Source: Chloracidobacterium sp. UBA3360
GTDB taxonomy: Bacteria > Acidobacteriota > Blastocatellia > Pyrinomonadales > Pyrinomonadaceae
DNA: 8,155 nucleotides
Direction of reading: 5' to 3'
Assembly (NCBI GenBank): GCA_002360555.1
Contig: DEQS01000026.1
Location: 1-8,155, forward strand
Position numbers and translations under genes: made by a program. Positions 6,171 through 8,155 of this stretch are shown here, in pieces. Numbering within the stretch: the stretch's first letter is position 1; each line of letters begins with the position of its first letter. The notes below the pieces were generated by a model. That model saw nothing but the letters and a program-made list of their open reading frames with translations, had not been told where the DNA came from and ran no database searches.

Positions 6171-6966
6171 AGTTAAAGATTGGACCAAATTAGGATTGAT
6201 TTTATCGCTGATGTTTTCGGTTTTCAGCCTTGTTGCGATGGCACAGGACAACCCGAACAAACCGGCGGACCCGGCAGCAGGAACTACAGACATCTCCACC
6301 AAACCCCAACTTGTTGAACAAGTGATCGTACTTACATTTCCTAAACACCCTTCTATCGGAATTGATTATTTGTTGGGAACACTTCCGGGAACTAAAGAGA
6401 CTGAAGCCGCCAAAGCAGAGGCTCGAAAAAACAGGATCGAAGGGTTTGATGCCGCTCTGAAAGTGAATAAAAAATTAAATGCCGCTCAAAAAGCCTTTGT
6501 TCGAGCCAATTATGACAAATTGATCACGATCACGGACAAGATCACCACTGACGCGAAGACAAAGAATTTCCCAACCTGGGATTGGATCCGCGAGGGTTTG
6601 GGAAAAAGCTATTCGGCAGCATTTACGCTGACCGAACTTAATGAATTGTCCGACATTTTTTATGCATGGGAGGGACAACAGGTATTGCAATATCTTCAGC
6701 AGATACAGAGGACGGAAATCATCACCGGTAATGGCGGCAAATTGAAATATACCGAAGCTGAAAAGGCGGAACACGACAAATTTGTTGCTACGCCGATCGG
6801 GAAGAGATTTATGAAGGCATACTTAGATGACGCCATCGCCTACGAACAAAGTAAAGCAAATGCCGTCAGATCTAAGATCCCTAATGCCGATGGATCTGCG
6901 ATCTACGAACCAGCGAATCTGAATGAGCTTTTTAACAAGTTCGTGAAAGAGAATTACAAAAAATGA
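6157..6966 (+). CDS. Secreted DUF2059-like helical protein
   Basis: The 269-residue product has a signal peptide (about 1-30, ending VAMAQ) followed by a Pro/Ala/Asp-rich stretch (31-48), so it is exported. The rest is predicted mostly helical. Residues 156-183 (FTLTELNELSDIFYAWEGQQVL and on) and 202-227 (KFVATPIGKRFMKAYLDDA) resemble the FTxxEL..FY..G..(V/L)L pattern of DUF2059, a periplasmic domain of unknown function. The match is from memory and moderate only. The gene is visibly more AT-rich than the cytolysin gene (one sampled 60-base line is 37% GC, versus 58% in the cytolysin), suggesting a different history. It follows the probable terminator at 5954-5982, so it is likely expressed separately from the toxin cassette, and is probably ended by the hairpin at 7193-7223. 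Confidence 0.8.
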   Translation: MMIYKVKDWTKLGLILSLMFSVFSLVAMAQDNPNKPADPAAGTTDISTKPQLVEQVIVLTFPKHPSIGIDYLLGTLPGTKETEAAKAEARKNRIEGFDAALKVNKKLNAAQKAFVRANYDKLITITDKITTDAKTKNFPTWDWIREGLGKSYSAAFTLTELNELSDIFYAWEGQQVLQYLQQIQRTEIITGNGGKLKYTEAEKAEHDKFVATPIGKRFMKAYLDDAIAYEQSKANAVRSKIPNADGSAIYEPANLNELFNKFVKENYKK

Positions 6967-7192
6967 TCTCGAGACGAAAACCACAATAGGGGAAAAAGTA
7001 TTGGTTTTCTGAACTCAAACGGATCAAAGGTATAGACGAGATCGGGTAATTACGAGTGATTGCCGGGAGTTTACTTCCGACTTTGATGTAGATGAGTTGG
7101 AGCGCGTATCGGAAGCGGAAAAATACGGTCAAGGGGGCAGTAGGGTCAGACCTGCGATCTTGCGATTCTGGCAAATGTGAATCAAAAATAGG
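6967..7192. other. Intergenic stretch without a convincing gene; possible remnant frame
   Basis: Just after the DUF2059-like stop there is a weak 8-bp inverted repeat (GAAAACCA 6976-6983 / TGGTTTTC 7002-7009, 18-nt loop). A plus-strand frame of nearly 60 codons runs to a TGA at about 7178-7180. It contains protein-like text (DFDVDELERVSEAEKYGQGG) but has no ATG and no ribosome site. Near 7142-7151, AGGGTCAGACC resembles the GGGTCAGACC core found near some REP-type palindromic repeats (recollection, not checked). I would call this non-coding, possibly holding decayed sequence. Confidence 0.4.
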
Positions 7193-7223
7193 AAAAAGGC
7201 TTCGTACAACGCGAAGCCTTTTT
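7193..7223. terminator. Perfect bidirectional intrinsic terminator between convergent genes
   Basis: AAAAAGGCTTCG (7193-7204) and CGAAGCCTTTTT (7212-7223) form an uninterrupted 12-bp stem with a 7-nt loop. Five A on the left and five T on the right give a U-tract on both strands. It can serve the plus-strand DUF2059-like gene and the minus-strand DUF4344 gene. It is the best-formed terminator in the window. Confidence 0.9.
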
Positions 7224-7229
7224 CTCATG

Positions 7230-7299
7230 GGCAGAAACGCGACCGTCAGGAAGCGTGCGGCTTTGGAACTGCACGCTCGTTCACACTCGCGTTTCTGCC
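7230..7299. repeat. 70-nt nested inverted repeat downstream of the DUF4344 gene
   Basis: The outer arms GGCAGAAACGCGA (7230-7242) and TCGCGTTTCTGCC (7287-7299) are perfect 13-bp inverted repeats. Inside them AGCGTGC (7252-7258) and GCACGCT (7271-7277) form a second 7-bp stem with a 12-nt loop. The element starts 4 bp after the stop codon of the minus-strand gene and ends 6 bp before the bidirectional terminator. It could be a structured 3' UTR, a REP/MITE-like palindromic element or a precursor of a small RNA. Confidence 0.7.
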
Positions 7300-7302
7300 T
7301 GA

Positions 7303-8133
7303 TCAATCCAAAATATACGGCAAGAGCAGTTTCATCCACGAGCGTTCGGCGCGTTTGTATTCTTCGCTGCAGCGTTGGGCTCGCTCGCGTGGCAGTCGCG
7401 TTGGGGAAACCATAAATGAGTTCTTTTCGGGGTTGCTGCCGTAGACGAGGCAGATCATGTCGTAAAAGCGGGTCTTGCTAAACGAATGCTCGTCCCAAAA
7501 CAGCATGTCGGCTTTGTCTTCGCTCTGCGACGAGATATCCCACAATAGCGAAGCATTGATCGCGCTCTTTTGCCCCTCAGGCGAACCGTCGAGCATTAGG
7601 ATCATCGCCAGTTGGTCAACGGCGTCCTCTTCGCGGCCGGTGGCGGGCAATTCCCATACATCGATCAGGCAATGGCCAAGCTCGTGAAAGAAAACCTGAA
7701 CAAACGCGTCAGAGACCATATCGTCAACAACTGCCTGTTTCTTTTCGATCGACGCAAACGCCTCTTCGAAATACGCAATGTACTCGTAGCACATCGTGAT
7801 CTCCGATGTCTCACCGTTGTAAAAAGCATTTGGCTCGCCGCAGGTATCAAGATTTAGATAAACGTCGCGCGGCAGGGCGACCATACCGTTAAGTGCGACA
7901 GCTATACCTTCGAGTGTATCGCGTTCGTCCTTTGGCATCGCTTTCTTTGGCGTGCGTGCCTTTGTGACGGGCGAGAAACCAACTTTGAAATCGCCTTTGT
8001 CGAGCGGATGCTTAACGGCGGGCTTTGCCGGCGTCGCTGTGGGTTTCGCACCGGGCTGGGCAAACGAGTTTATCGCGGCGAGAGCTATGACGATCGCTGC
8101 AATGACGAACGAACGGGCGGCGTTGATTTTCAT
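7303..8133 (-). CDS. Secreted DUF4344 family zinc metallopeptidase
   Basis: The 276-residue product has a Sec signal peptide (about 1-26, ending SFA-Q) and a Pro/Thr/Ala/Lys-rich linker (27-43). The DUF4344 domain covers about 50-276. Its features are a CG..NAFY..... CYEY block with C98 and C115, the zincin motif HELGH at 150-154 (zinc ligands H150 and H154, catalytic E151), and GREEDAVDQLA at 166-176. The acidic residues of this last block are candidates for the third ligand. The C-terminal half has DEHSFSKTRFYDMICLVYGSNPE, typical of the family, and a likely second Cys pair (C228, C255). The family is annotated as putative metallopeptidase; substrates are unknown. The gene is convergent with the rest of the window and shares the terminator at 7193-7223. 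Nothing links it functionally to the toxin cassette apart from proximity. Confidence 0.9.
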   Translation of the reverse strand: MKINAARSFVIAAIVIALAAINSFAQPGAKPTATPAKPAVKHPLDKGDFKVGFSPVTKARTPKKAMPKDERDTLEGIAVALNGMVALPRDVYLNLDTCGEPNAFYNGETSEITMCYEYIAYFEEAFASIEKKQAVVDDMVSDAFVQVFFHELGHCLIDVWELPATGREEDAVDQLAMILMLDGSPEGQKSAINASLLWDISSQSEDKADMLFWDEHSFSKTRFYDMICLVYGSNPEKNSFMVSPTRLPRERAQRCSEEYKRAERSWMKLLLPYILD

Positions 8134-8141
8134 ATGATGGG

Positions 8142-8149
8142 CCTTCCTT
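8142..8149 (-). promoter_or_regulatory. Shine-Dalgarno AAGGAAGG for the DUF4344 gene
   Basis: On the minus strand AAGGAAGG lies 8 nt upstream of the ATG whose first base is 8133. The good spacing, together with the signal peptide that begins at this ATG, fixes the start. The promoter would lie outside the window. Confidence 0.7.
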
Positions 8150-8155
8150 TTAGTT

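Noticed and set aside
6976..7009. GAAAACCA / TGGTTTTC inverted repeat as a terminator of the DUF2059-like gene
   Set aside because: The stem is only 8 bp, half A-T, with an 18-nt loop and no T-run after the stem; the hairpin at 7193-7223 is far stronger.
6932..7339. Minus-strand open frame of 135 codons across the intergenic region
   Set aside because: It overlaps two convergent genes, the perfect terminator and the nested palindrome, has no ribosome site, and the translation lacks any recognisable domain.
7092..7415. Plus-strand open frame of 107 codons
   Set aside because: It runs through the terminator and antisense to the DUF4344 gene, and its composition is basic and non-protein-like.
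1..8155. CRISPR array, tRNA or rRNA gene, insertion sequence or integrase
   Set aside because: I saw no regularly spaced repeats, no cloverleaf or rRNA-like conserved stretch, and no transposase or recombinase coding sequence.
1..8155. High frequency of GATC as a possible methylation or uptake signal
   Set aside because: The sites mostly sit in coding sequence as Asp-Arg, Asp-Pro or Ile codon junctions (GAT and ATC are preferred codons), so codon use explains them.

Overview
The window looks like a piece of an Acidobacteriota-type genome, most likely a Blastocatellia/Pyrinomonadales-like soil bacterium. This is inferred from moderate GC, many Sec signal peptides ending in 'AQ', a DUF4344 metallopeptidase, and the mixture of secreted hypothetical proteins. 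No rRNA, tRNA or housekeeping gene fixes the taxonomy, so the assignment is tentative. Every gene with a complete N-terminus begins with a signal peptide, so this is an envelope/secretome locus.

Left part (1-5982): four same-strand genes, separated by gaps of only 28, 39 and 48 bp, probably form one transcription unit ending at a hairpin plus T-run at 5954-5982. In order: (1) the 3' part of a gene for a protein with a helical N-terminal module followed by cysteine-rich repeats; its start lies outside the window. (2) A cholesterol-dependent-cytolysin-like pore-forming protein that carries the same N-terminal module (34 of 70 residues identical, no gaps) fused ahead of the cytolysin core. Its domain 4 has lost the undecapeptide and the Thr-Leu pair used for cholesterol binding. 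(3) An M60/enhancin-like zinc metallopeptidase, a family that cuts mucin-type glycoproteins. (4) A DUF3472 domain fused to a C-terminal LolA/LolB-like domain. The likely reading is a secreted attack or nutrient-acquisition cassette. The protease would open or process glycoprotein surfaces, or activate the toxin. The cytolysin would form pores on a target that is probably not recognised through cholesterol. The cysteine-repeat protein, joined by the shared module, would be a partner, receptor, inhibitor or second component. The joint function is inference; the individual domains are well supported, apart from the cysteine-repeat protein and the shared module, which match nothing I know.

Middle part (5983-7302): a short doubtful open frame (6000-6170) overlaps the start of a lower-GC gene for a secreted, DUF2059-like helical protein (6157-6966). 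Then come about 225 bp of sequence with no convincing gene, a perfect 12-bp bidirectional terminator (7193-7223), and a 70-nt nested inverted repeat (7230-7299).

Right part (7303-8133): a minus-strand gene for a DUF4344 zinc metallopeptidase with a signal peptide, convergent with the rest.

The cytolysin pair with the shared N-terminal module is the most unusual feature of the window.
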